From assembly GCA_016858145.1 (NCBI GenBank), contig JAEHOE010000028.1, positions 806,001-870,000 of the forward strand: DNA of 64,000 nucleotides. The letters are read 5' to 3'. A program made the position numbers and the translations under genes. The stretch is from Edaphochlamys debaryana. Its lineage: Eukaryota; Chlorophyta; Chlorophyceae; Chlamydomonadales. Below are positions 23,101 to 34,900 of the stretch, one piece after another (position 1 is the stretch's first letter; the number at the start of each line of letters is the position of its first letter). The notes beneath the pieces are model-generated. The model was not told where the DNA came from. It did not search any database and saw nothing but the letters and a program-made list of their open reading frames with translations.

Positions 23101-25984
23101 GGGCTAGAACGTTGGGCTCAGTTGAGAATCTAATTCAGAGCAGCAACAAAGGCCGAGCGATCAAAACGCTGGAACTGTCTCAAATGCAGGCTCGGCAAGT
23201 ACCAGGGCCGTTGTAATTGCAATGTGTAAGGTCTGGGTCGGCACTCCGTGGATAGAGAGCTTACCACGTCCCACCTGTACTGCAGCAGCCGCGCCTGGAA
23301 GAGCGGCTCCAGGTCGTACACGTAGACCAGCGGCCGCCTGCGAGTGGCCCGGGGCGGGGGCTCCAGGGCCGCGGGCGGCTCCCGCACCACGGACGCCAGC
23401 CAGGGGGTGGTGGGGATGCGGCTGGGCAGCAGCGGGAGGCCGGCCTTGCGCCGGGAGCAGTCGTGGCCGTAGTAGCCGTCGTCGCAGCTGGGAGGGGCGA
23501 GGAGGGTGAGGGCAAGTAAGAAGCACGGCTGAAGCAGGCCGTCTGGTGCCCACATACATCCTCCCCATGCATGAGACAGTGCCGCATAAAGCAGATACCT
23601 CTGAGCCCAGGGTGGCTTCCAGACGCAAGCAGCGCGGAGCCGGGCGCAGGTCCGCGCATTGCGAGGCCCTTTGATAATCAGCTGTACAACATGCAGCGTC
23701 TACGAAGGCCGCTGCATGCAGGCCAACCCTCACCCTCATCACCCGCACTCACAAGCAGAACCCCAAGTTGCAGCGGCCGTGCCCGCTGCAGGCCCCGGGG
23801 CAGAAGGGCTCCAAAGGCTCATCGCAGTTCTGTCCAGCCAGGTCATCAAGGCCACAGCTGTGGGAAAACGGAGGCACATTCGTGGTGACATGAAGGACAT
23901 GCATGACGCTTCACAATGACGGGGGGCCTGCTGGTCTGCAATGACAGGATGACACCACAGGGGCACAACCCCCTAACTGCCCTCCCCCTCGCATTGAGCC
24001 TCAACTCACTTGGGCATCCAGATGGGTTCCGTGACATTGCAGTACCCTGTCCGTGGACGGGTTGGGATGGAGAAGGGCCCCGGGCGATGCTTGGCAGCAT
24101 CAGCGAGGGACATCCCTTTGGCCATGCCCCCCAACGCTGCCCCCCGTGTTGCCGTACGTGCACGTCGTGCAGTACTACCTAACCGTTCCCACGCCCTAGG
24201 CAGCGCCTTGCCTTGCGGTCCGTACACAAGGTGGTATTCATGCTCGCCGAATGCCGGCTTCTTGTCCCATGTCTGTGGGGCGCAACGATCGGGGCAGGCT
24301 CAGCCGAAGCACCGTCAACTGCGTGCCACTTTGCACGGCCCCAGCCCCAGCCCCCGTCCAAGACCAAGACCAAGACCCCAACGAAGGTAGATACTTTCCG
24401 ATATCGGGAAACCCGGACCAGTGACCCACATGAGGTACCGCTCGACGGTATCCATGGCACCAATGCGCACAGCCAACGTCAGCACGAGCCTCACCGTGGT
24501 GGGTGCCATGTGGAAGGTGACCAGCGGCCGCCCCCGCCTGATGGGGGGCGTGCCGGGCGGGGAGCCCTCGGGCGCCGGGATGCGACCCATGGGACCGTCT
24601 GGGGGCGCCGATACGGTGAGTTATCAGGAGGTTTTGAGTGCATGGGCAAGTCCCCTGCATGCATCCAGCATCCCACGGCCCCCCGTGTGGCCGCCCCTCC
24701 CCACCGCAGTAGCAAATGGCGACGTCGTCGTCGCACACGCCTGGTGGGGAGGGCCGAGGGAGCATTTTCAGAGGGACAGAGTGCACGCGTGCGGCGAGTT
24801 ACGTCCCACGCGGCCCTAGCAGCACGCTGGAGAGTAGACAGTACGCCCACGTGTCCGGTACGGCCGGTACGACCCACCTCCGCATCTGCTGTACACCTTG
24901 GCCATGTTGGTCCAGTCCAGGTCCCGCTTGTCCGGGCCTATGAAGGAGGTGGGCTCCTTCCGCGGGTCCGCAATCGTCCTGCGGGAGGGCACATCGACGG
25001 GTCTCCGTCTTATAAGCAGGTCGGAAATCCCTTAGGCGTTGCCGCTTTGCAAGCCAGTGCCCACACGTCGTCTACCCCCGGACTTGTCTGCTCCTGTGGC
25101 CTTGCCCGGGAGTCACGTGTGTGCAAATCGACGGGTCTGCCTCACCCATTGCCACCGTCAGTGCCCACACGTCATCATGCCCCCGGACTCTTCTGATGCC
25201 CTGACCTTGCCTCAGAGAAGCGCGGGGCTAATGACTGAGAGCTTGTCATAGATGCTCCGTGCCCGTCTCACCGCTGTTTGTTGGTGCAGGGCCGCTTCTG
25301 GGGCGTGGCACAATCCGACCCGGTCCACCCCGCCGTGCACTCGCACAGGCCAGTGTCGTAGTTGCAGCGGCCAGCGTTGTTGCAGTCAGCCGGGGAGCAG
25401 TCCTTGCTACCACGCGGCGCAGTCCGCCAAGGTATCGGCTGCACACGGGGATTGCGGTTGGGGCTGGTTTGCACAGTCGCGCAGCTCAGCCGCAGCGCCA
25501 ACTCCTCACTACCGGTCCCCCCACCACCCAGCCGGGGAAGAAGTGCCCTGCATCCCTGCTCATGCGAGCCACACACCTCCTGCTTGAGTGCTTTCTGGCA
25601 CCAATCCCCTGCTGTGGCCGAGCAGCGCAGCTGAAGGGGGGCGTTCTCCGTCAGGGGGTACTTGCGCTCTAAGTGGGAGGCCCCCTCGTGCCCCCCCTCC
25701 GCGCCAGTTGCCCCTGCATGCTCCTGGGCGACACTGTGCAGCTGCAGCAGCCGCAGGGGAACGGAAGGGAAGGCTCAGGAGGAAGGCTCCGCGAGGGGGG
25801 CTTGCGCGAACACGCCATGGCCCTGAGTGACACGAGTGCTCGCAACCCAGACGGCCGAGGTGCCCCGGGCACCGTGAGCTCCTCCCGACCCCCCTCGCAC
25901 CCCATCGCGCGAAGCCCTCACCGATGTGAGGGCCACCGTCACCAGGATGGCAGGCAGCCGCGCTCCCCGAGATGCCCACAGCAT
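20165..25984 (-). CDS. Exostosin-like GT47 glycosyltransferase with EGF-like segments
   Basis: Nineteen exons (25984-25922, 25741-25577, 25402-25272, 24978-24878, 24740-24705, 24598-24495, 24272-24212, 24046-24010, 23857-23753, 23487-23275, 23048-22904, 22626-22536, 22409-22211, 22039-21928, 21700-21622, 21510-21437, 21233-21101, 20943-20721, 20363-20165) give 756 residues. GT47 enzymes sit in the Golgi as type II proteins and build cell-wall or matrix polysaccharides. Visible parts: N-terminal hydrophobic anchor (ARLPAILVTVALTS), an EGF-like CNYDTGLCECTAGWTG, a second CSGHGRCNLGFCF-CDDGYYGHDC, then the exostosin domain starting LVYVYDLEPLF with CVHRRHD, SEHRTFDPEEADFFFVP, FTHDEGACWAP, HTKGHACYNPEKD, FFKGDVG...YSRGVRQK, and the nucleotide-sugar region RATFCLVTGGDGWSARLEDA followed by LHGCIPVIIFD. 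Intron 7 uses a GC donor (AAG|GCAAGG), confirmed by phase. Acceptor sugar is unknown. Confidence 0.92.
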
Positions 25985-26700
25985 GATGGATGTCTGGTTA
26001 GGAAGGCGAGGCTTCGCAGCAGCGCCCGCTATGGGTAGCTGGACTGCACACTAATAGCGGTCACAGCATTAACGGAACGGGAGCGAAACTGCAACAGCAT
26101 CCTGGCCGAGGACTTGCGCAGGCAGCACAGCGAAGCCTAGTATGGTCAGATGACACAAACAGTGGTCTTGAAGGGATGCAGTAGACGAGGAGCGCTGTCC
26201 TTCCGCGATGAAGGGCGGGATCGGGGAGGCCCTGCTGGCCTGCACACTACACCCACACGCTACACAAAGAGATACGTACACAAGTATTATCCCATGTGAC
26301 ATAGCGTGGCGCAAGCTTGCACAAGCGGAGCTGTCGACGTTGTGCGTGCAGCTGTCAGCAGTGTTCGCTGCCCGCGGCTCACGCATTCCTGGAGCAAGAG
26401 CAAAGAATCAACCTCGGATCATCGGTTGGCAACTGTCGGGGTGGAGTGGCTGGCCGACCGGGCCGCTGAGGTGTGTTTGCACACGGTCTACCCCCACGGT
26501 CACCCCGCTGACCCCCGCTCCGGGACGGTCTCCCCTCAGGCAGACCTCAATGTCTCTACCTTTCCCCGCCCTAAACAAGAAGTTTGATCGGCATATGTTT
26601 CCGATGGTGTGCTGGCTGTGCAGAAGGCAGTGCGGCCGAACGGCGAGCAGGGCTGCCACGTGACGCGGCATTCGCTGCGAAATGCCCAGGGCAAGTCAAC
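25985..26700 (-). promoter_or_regulatory. 5' flank of the exostosin gene, duplicated inverted at 18050-18840
   Basis: Contains the promoter and 5' UTR of the minus-strand exostosin gene. Patches of high similarity to the inverted copy suggest duplication more than selection. No coding exon is supported. Confidence 0.55.
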
Positions 26701-26763
26701 TGCGAATGTTCTTCTTCGCGATCTTTGAAGAGTGCTGATCTTTGTCGGCGAACACACAAGCAA

Positions 26764-27541
26764 CTTCGGAACGGCCCAGTGCACCGACTCGACCACCTGG
26801 CAGAACGCCCTGGTGCTGGCCAAGGACAAGACGAGCTCGGGGTGCGTACGTGTGCCAGGGACTTCGCCCCGGCACCCAAGTCAACAGTGCCTCTTGTGTT
26901 ACAGCGTGCCGGGCTGTGGGCGAGCGCGGGCGTCGTTTTTGTAAATTAGCCCCGGGAGCCGAGGGGTACAGTAGATGCGCGCATTCCTCGCTGAAGACCC
27001 TCCCCGCCCGCTTGCTTTGGGCCCCCCAGGAAGTACTTTGCCGTGTTCACCGACAAGCTCTGCACCTACCGCTGGTACAGGTGGGCGGGGACAGGGGCGG
27101 GACACGGTGTGGGATCAGGTAGAATTTACGTAGGGGCTTCGCGGGCCAGCAGCAGTCGGTTTTCACACGCCTGCCGGCACGCGAGCTCATTACATGGGGG
27201 GCACTCCATCCAACTCATCCCTCACAATCCCGCCCCCACCCCAACCCGCCCTCAGCTACAACTATGCCACTGAGGAGTCGGTCAAGGTAGCCACTGGTCT
27301 CACCACCTGCAACACCGTAAGCAGCGGGTGGAGGGCCTTGCAACCGTATCGTTGACATTCGTGGGCGTGTCAACTACTTGCCCACACTCGAGTCATACTC
27401 TGCGGCCACGGCTGTACCAGACGCCCAGTCACCCCCTCAACACGCGCCTCCCTCGAATTCCATCCAATCCCCCAGAATGCCACGGCGCGGGGCATGTCTG
27501 CCAACTCTTGCGGGGTTGTGGCGTACGGCAAGAAGTGGTAG
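26764..27541 (+). pseudogene. 3' fragment of the papain-like gene (last four exons)
   Basis: Four exon copies, 26764-26841, 27030-27080, 27256-27316 and 27476-27541, correspond to exons 17 (partial), 18, 19 and 20 of the gene at 11268-17108, in the same order, with the same intron phases, working splice sites and the same stop (CGVVAYGKKW*). The first exon is cut inside (begins NFGTAQCTDSTTW). Exons 1-16 are absent and no start ATG precedes it. Because reading frame and splice sites are intact, the copy is young or still spliced as part of a transcript. Confidence 0.85.
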
Positions 27542-28945
27542 ACCCAAGCAGCGCTCTTATCACCAGCGCAGCTGCAAGCGCTGCGTGTGATGCAGAACGT
27601 GAGTCAACGTCAGGACTGAATAACGAGTTTGAGTGAAAGAGAGATGTCGCCTGATCCCGTACGGAGTACGGATTCATGGTGAGGCTACTCCCTGCAATGA
27701 CGGGAGTCCATTGATGCTGTTGAGCTGGCACCCTTGGTGCGGTAGGTCAGGCAGTTGCCCGGCGTGTTACGGACGTCTTCCAGCAGGAGAGTCCGGGCCC
27801 GGTCTTGGGTGCTGATGCGTGCTGAGGGTAGATTGCGTGAATGGCAGGTGACCGTATTATTTCTTCCTTGTGATACGTGTCTGCCCAGGCAGGTCATGTG
27901 GCTGCAGGCCTCGGATACGGCGCTGTGCCATGAGAGTGTATGTGGTGTTAGGCGCCCGTCAGCCGGTGTGTCCTGGCTGGTTGGAGTCATGAGCGATCTA
28001 CCGTATCGCCATGGCTAGATTCATAGATTGTAACAGACCAGATCCACCCAAGCGGCGACAGCCACCGGCCCTCCGGCCCTCTCCCCGACTCGACAGGTCT
28101 CGCCCGCTCGCCGATCCCCAACTTGTAGTTGGGCCCAAGTCTGGGCCCATCCATCCAAGACAGTTGGCGTCCATGTATAGTGTTATAGGCCCGTGCCCCT
28201 CCCCCCTCGCTCCCTTGTCTTGCCGCCGCTTGGCTTGCGCCAAGGCCCATCAAGTGTTCAACTTCAGGCATCCACGTGGCCAGCCTCAGCCAGTGGCCCC
28301 AACAGCGTGCATCCCCTTTGCCCCAACCCAACGTCCCAACCAGAAGGTTCCGGCAGGGGCGCAGGGCCGACACGATTGTACGGTTCGTGCTCTACTCATG
28401 GAAGCAAGCACGGGTAATGGGGCGACGTCCATCGTCCATGCCTTGGCTACCTTGGCCGCTGCCCACTGCACCCCCTCCAATGCCGGTCCTCTATCCGGTG
28501 ACAAAGTCTGCCCTCTGCACGCCCTGCTTAGGACAACCCTAGCCAGCGACGCATGTGCCCTACCCCGCACCCCCGCCGTGAGGCTCCCTGGCCTGAGCCC
28601 AGCCATCTGACGGCCCTTGCACGACGGGCAAGGTGCGGTCAGGTGCGGTAGAACCATCGCACCATCCACCTCTTGCTTGCTCGCCGAGACCCTTACTCTG
28701 CTGCACCCTCGGCCCTCAACGCCAACAAGGCCCGCTCCCGCCAAGCCCTGGTGCGCCTCACTACCTTGACGACGTCGCTGTGCGCCGGGCCGACCCGGCC
28801 CGGGCTCGCCACCCATCCGACTCTGCCCCCTCGGCCCTCCGCGCCAACAGGCCCTGGTGCCAAAGCTCTTTGCCGTCTTCGGTGTTGGCTCTGCTGAGCG
28901 CTGCCCCGGCCCGGGCTCGCCGCCGCCCCCCATCCGCCCTTCGCG
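27542..28945. other. Intergenic, imperfect GC-rich repeats
   Basis: No supported gene. 28700-28930 contains repeated CCCTCGGCCCTC-GCGCCAACA-GGCCC blocks (about 28708 and 28829), downstream of the exonuclease fusion gene's stop. A long open frame at 28.0-28.6 kb has no domain and no splice support. Confidence 0.4.
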
Positions 28946-31900
28946 CTACACGCCCTCCTCACGCCGCTCCCCGTCACCGCCACCGCCTCCGCCACCGCTC
29001 CCGTCCAGGCCCAGCAGCCGTGCCCCTCCCGGGCGGCTCAGGATGCGGCGCAGCAGCGCCCGGTAGGCGTCGGGGAGCGCCGCCACGTCCTGCGGATGGG
29101 GTGTGGTGGGCAGGAGGGAAGGGAGGACGGGGGGTTGCCGAGGTTGGCGATTGCCAAGGGCACGGCTTGGCGATGGTGGCGCAGCTCGGGGGGGTGGGCT
29201 GGGCCGCCACCGACGTCGTGAGGAGGGGGTGCAGCGGGCTAGGGGGCGAGGAGTGGTCGAGGGCACAAAACTCGACTCTGCAGCTGCCAGGAGTGCGCCC
29301 TCGTTGCCGCGCCAAGCACCCGAGCCCACGCCCTCCCCACGTGCATCCGATACCCACCCCCACGGCGTATCGGATCATCTCTGGGGTCAGGGGCCGCTTG
29401 GCCCAGACGTGCGGGTTGCTGCGGAGGAGGGCGGGAGTGGCAGCCGGAGGTCCAGGAGAATCAGGACCTGAGGCAACCCGGCTCGCGCTTGCTACGTAGC
29501 CCTCCGGGCACACGCACCAGAAGCGGCGCCACCGCTAAACCCCACGCCACCCACGCGACCCCACCCGCCCCGCCCTGCACCGCTAACGTGCGGGATTTGC
29601 TCCGTGCAACCGCCGAGACCACGTACGGCAGGTAACGGTAGATACCTGAACATGGCAATGCGCCGATACGATCCCACTCACGTGCGGAACAGTTGCTTAT
29701 ACTTGTCCTTGAGGTCGTGTCGAAGCCCGACGGACTCCAACACCACGCCCAGCCCCACCCGCTTGCGCGCCAGCTGCCGGGGGCTGACCTCCGCCACCCC
29801 CGCCTCTGCCGCCAGCGCGAGGGCGAACACGCTCTGTGGGGCCGAGGGAGGGAGGCGCGGTAAAGCCAGGGTAGCGGTAACGGACAGGCGGGTGGGCGAG
29901 GCGACCCTGCTGAGAACGACCGGGATACGGTACTGCGCGAGAAAGCTCGGTGTTGCTTGCCTGCGTGTTGACTAGGGGCGGCCCAAGCGTCAGGCCGTAG
30001 GCAGACCGCAGCAAGCTCTTGTCCTGGGGAGAAAAGGGGCGAGAGCAATAGACGTCAGACGGCGTCGATAACACGGCCTGCGATCTTTGCCTTCGAGAGG
30101 ACCCGGACCGAGCCTCCACCTGCCTCGCCTTTACGGTCCCAGTACGGCTGACGCCACAAGCGTAAGCGGTTGCCAAAATGTGACAGAGCACCAACGAATC
30201 CCTGGTCCCATTTCGGTACTGCCCCTGGCCACGTATCGCAGTACGGTGCGGCCCCTATGCGGCAGATCTCACCATCGCGGGGGCGTGCAGGATCTTGAGC
30301 AGCCCCGGGCTCTGCAGGAGATGCCCCACACGCATCAGCGCCGCGCTGCCGTCGGGGGAGAGCAGGTCCAGGAGGTAGGCGGTGCGGGGGTGGCTGCGGT
30401 CAAGGGGGCACGGGGAAGCAGGATTATGGTGGTGCATGGTACAGATACGGCGGTGTAGGGTACGGAACAGGTTCGGCAATGGGCCAGTGGTGCGTGCAGC
30501 GCATACGGATGTCCTTGCAGAGGCGCAAATCCAGGGGCGCAATCCACCAAGTCTCTCAGCAGAGCCCAGAGGGGGCGCCCAGGCGCGAGTTCGCGCGCCA
30601 GCCTGCCAGATACGGTGATCGGCGGGCGGCGACCACATGTTCCACGGATGGAGTCGCCAGGCGCACTCACTCTCCAACTGCCGGTGCCAGAAGCTGCAGG
30701 AGCGCCAGCCTGGGAGTCCCTTGCGGCTCGGCCCCCCCGGCGCCCGCCGCCCCTGCCGCCCGCGTCCTTCCGCCGGGGGCTCCCGTCCGCGTCATCTCGC
30801 AGTCAATCGCCACCGCCTCGCACGCCCCCAGATGCAGGATCAGCCGTTCAAGCTCGGGGCTGGGGGACCGCGTGACAATGACGACCTCCGGCTGCGCCCA
30901 GTCCTCCAGGGCCGGCGATGACGCAATCTCCGACCCAGCCGCATCCGGGGCTGCTGGTGCCGAGGCCCCAGCCCCGGCGGGTTCCTTCTCGGCCCCGATG
31001 GCACCGGCTGCCTCCACTACGCTTGCGCCGTCGGCGAGCCCTGCCGCGCCGGAGGCCGCGTCTCTGACCACCGCCGACCCCGCTGCCGGCACCGCCGCCT
31101 CGGCCTCGTCAGAGTCATCGCTGGCGGAAGCGGAGGGCGCTGCGGCGGCAAGCGCCCGGGCGTCTGCCGTGGGATCGGGGACCCAAGCGACGCGGAGCGA
31201 CCGCACGACTTCCACATTGCGTGCCGGCTGGCCCGGCTCCCCCGGCGGGGCCGAGGCCTCGCCGGGCCGCGGCTCCGCCGCCTCCCGTAGCGCCCTCAGC
31301 ACTGCGCCCCAGCCCTCCGCCTCCGCCTCCGCCTCCCCGTCCCCGCTGCCGCCGCCGCTGACGGGGGCGGCGGCAGCGGATTCGTCCGGGGTAGCGACGG
31401 CTACGGCAGGGGGCGCTGGCGAGGAGGCTGCGCTGCGCGCCACGGAACGGGGAGCGGACGGGTGCCCCAGGAGGATCCCCGCCAGGCGCTCGGGTGCGAG
31501 CGGCCTGAGGACGTCGGGCAGGGCAGCGACGAAAGGCTGAAGGCTGAGGGCTTAAGAGGACAGAAGGACGGTTCTACAGCCGTGGTATTGCTCCATTGCG
31601 CGCGCGAGAGAGCAGCCACCTTGCAGTGACACGGGCGCGGCCAGCTCTCATCCCCCGTCCCCGTCCCCGCTCCCGTTGCCCCTGCCCGCTCACCGCGTTG
31701 TGGCGCCCACCCAGGGGGGCGTGGGGTCGGGTCGGAGCCCGGCCTTGGCCGCTGCCGCCAGCTGTCCAACCAACAGCACGACATCGTCGCCTCCGCCGTC
31801 CGCAGCCGCGTCTGGCAGAGCTTTTGGCCAAGAGGGAGCTGGGCCGGTGGGCGAGAGTGCCGGGGCTACGGCGAACCGTGGGTCGGCCTCGATCAGCTGC

Positions 31901-34900
31901 CGTACGTGGCAGATCCGCTCCACGTGGCCCGGCGGGCCCTGCGGGTACTGCTCCTGGCTACGGTAGGCCTTCAGGAGCATGGCGTCTGGGGCCACGGGGG
32001 AAAGGGAGGTGAGGAGGAAGGCAGGATGGCGGATGGTCGGGGCCGGGGCGGTCAGGACAGGAGGGAGGCTGCACGCAGGGACAGCTCCTGGCGTTGCCAA
32101 GGCACGCGCGTTTGGTTGAGCACCCCGGCTTTGCAGACGAATATCTTGCTCACAGGCTCTGTTGATGGGCAGCGAGAGGGCCGGCTCAGGCGCGCCAGCG
32201 CCGGGGGCGTCGCCGCCGCTCGCTTGCGGCGCGGGCCTGGGCTGCCCGTGCGCCGCCAGGAGGTGGGCGAGTTGGTGCTTGAGCCAGGCGAAGTGACCCC
32301 CGTCTGGGGGATGAGGCAGCGGTTGGTGAAGAGGCGCATACTGTAAGGACACAGGCACTCGAAGGCACCAACGGGCAAGGCCCCCGGACACCCAGCGAGG
32401 CCGCACCAGGGGGATACACGGCGTCGGCGTCGCGTGGCGCCGTCACTCGCATCACCTCCGCAGCCGCCGCCAGCAGGGCCCGCGGGGACGGCCGAGGCGG
32501 CTCTGTAACCTGCGTCGAGACGAACGGGCGGGTGGATGGGCGTGTAGTAGTCCCGACACATGTCCAGTGCCGGAGCCCTGCCGACGAACAAACGCCTTTT
32601 CTGCGGTGCAGGCCCCGCTTTCCCCAAGTGCGAGCTCCAGGTCCGCACCCATCTCGAAGACCCACCCGCAGGCGTTGCGACACCTCTTGCTGCAGCGACC
32701 GGCGGCGGGAGCCTCCGTCGCCCGCCTCCGCCGGCCCGGTCGGCGGCAGGGCCCGCGCCGCCGCTGCGGCGGCCCCGCCTGATGACGATGATGGCGACGA
32801 GGGCGAGGGCGAGGGTGAGGGCGAGGAAGCACAAGCCTGAGGCACTAGCTCCTGCCCCAGCGCCTCCGCTGCCTCCGCTGCCGTACGGGCCACGCGGACC
32901 AGCGACTGCACCGCCTCGGCCTCAGCCTCCGCCTTCTGCCCAGCACCAGCTTCCGCCGCCGCCCCGGTCCGTCCGGGCTCCATCGCCTCTGGCGCCGCCG
33001 CTCCCATCGCTCCGAGCACACGCGCCGCCGCCGCGCTGAGCTGCCCAGCCGCGGCGCCCAGGGCCGTGATGGCGGCCCTCAGGTCCGCCAGGGCTGCCTC
33101 TGGTACCGAGAGGACGCCCCGTGCCCCGCTGGCGACGCCTGCTGCCGCTGCCCCGGCCTCGGTCCCCGCAATGGAAGCGTCTCCCAGCGCCCCGCCGGGC
33201 CCCGCGAGTTCGGCCGTCGCGGACGGCCTGCCGCGGCCGAGGGAGGGGTCCAGAAGGCCGAGGTTTAGGCGTACCAGGCCGCGTCGGGCGCGGCCGGGAG
33301 CGCTTGGTGGCACGGCGGAGAGGATAAAGAGGGGGTCGCGCGACAGCAGGCGGTGCAAGGACACGCCGCCCCTGCTCGGCCCCGGCTTGGGCGGGTGCAG
33401 GGCCTGAGCTTCCTCCACGAACCGCACGTGCACGCCTGCGGTGCAGAGTCGGATTGAGCGGGATTGATCGTGGGGCCGACAGCATGAATACGGCGGTGTG
33501 CATCAGGGGCTGCGCCTAGAAGCGGAGGAAACATGTCAGGCGCAGTGCAGAGAGTAGGCTGGCCCTAAGGCGTGCGAGTGACAACACCAAAACAGCAGGC
33601 GCTGCACAGCCTAGAGCACTGAGGGCCCTGGCAGCCATGGGAGCATGCGATCGGTCCCGCCACCCACCGATCATGCTCAGCATGTCCATGCTGCGCGTCA
33701 CGATCTGGCCCCGAGATCCCTGGATCCTGATTAGCAGCAGCGCCGCCTGCCCACGCAGCAGGTCCCCGAGGCTCCTGGAGGGCGGGAAGCGCTCCAGAAT
33801 GGCGCCCACCAGGTGCTCGTGCGCCACCGGCACGCCGGCCTGCACCCCCCTACTGCGGAGCCCCGCCTCCGGGGGGCCTGCGTGGGTCAGGACCGACGGC
33901 GCGTCTGACCCCGGCCGCCACACGCCCGCAGCCGTTGCCAGTGCCTCGGCCCGGGCGATCGCCTCCGCATGCTGCGCCTCCCAGGCCCTAGCCTGGGCCT
34001 CCGTTTCCTCTGCTGACGTGGACGTACTCGCCTGCACCCCCGCCGCAGGCTGCGGCCCCGCCCCGGCCTCGGGCAGGGCCAAGGAGGTGGCGGCGCCTGG
34101 CCCGGCGTCGGCCGCCGCCTCGGCAGAAGGCGGCGCCTCGGCAGACGCGTCAGGGGCCTCCACGGGGGGCCAGGGCTGCCGGCTGAGCATGGCTTGCACG
34201 GCCGCCTCAGCCTGCAGGTCGGAGGAAGCCGCGCCCTCGGGCCAGGGCCGCATCAGCTGCGCCGCAGTCGCGGTCTCCGGTGACGCCACGGCCGGCTGCA
34301 GCAGCTCCTCACCCAGCGCTGCGGTCAGGGAGGTGGCGGGTTGCTGGAAGGGCTCTCCGCCGCCGGCCTGCTCCGCCGGTGCCGTGCCAGCCTCCTCGAG
34401 CTCGGCCAACCGCTGGGCCGGGGCCGGGCCCGCGGCTGGGTCCGGTGCGGGGGCGGGAGCCGGCGGAGGGGCCTGGGCCCAGTTCAGCCTCAGCCGCACT
34501 TGGGTGGCGCTTCCACTCGCGCTCCGGGGCACGATCTGCGCGGGGCGCAAGAGGAACATGCCAAGGAACGGATTGTCCAAGGACATCAACGGGCTTTCCG
34601 GCCAAGCGTCCGATGGCAACCGCGAACAGGGTGTGTGGTTCGCAGGAGACCGGTCGCATCAAGCCTTACTAAGCTGTTACTCACCTCGAAGGCGGGGTCG
34701 CGATCCAGAAGCTTCTCCCAGTTGAAGGGAATGGCGTGTGAGCCTGGGTACAACGTCTGCTCAGCCCATACCCGCTGCAGGTACGATCCTGGCAACCGAG
34801 GAGAAGGATGCGGCACGCCACGTCAGCAGCCCGGCCCTAGCCCAAGGCCCAGGGGCAGCCATGGCCCCCACGCACCCGACCTGCGCCTCTCGCGCCCCCG

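Noticed and set aside
24213..25196. 327-codon open frame on the plus strand
   Set aside because: Antisense to well-supported exostosin exons; no domain.
28011..28610. 199-codon open frame beginning with a good-looking ATG
   Set aside because: Pro/Ala-rich without domain, and no homologous pattern elsewhere in the window; not enough support.
30479..31540. 353-codon Ala/Ser-rich frame on the plus strand
   Set aside because: Mirror of the fusion gene's exon 12, a Glu/Ala/Pro-rich coding exon.
32452..32454. Separate start codon for an independent exonuclease gene (MRVTAPRDADA)
   Set aside because: Less likely than the fusion: the frame is open from the repeat exons, and a phase-0 acceptor at 32509 joins them; kept as an alternative only.
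33637..34725. 362-codon frame on the plus strand
   Set aside because: Antisense shadow of fusion-gene exons 6-7.
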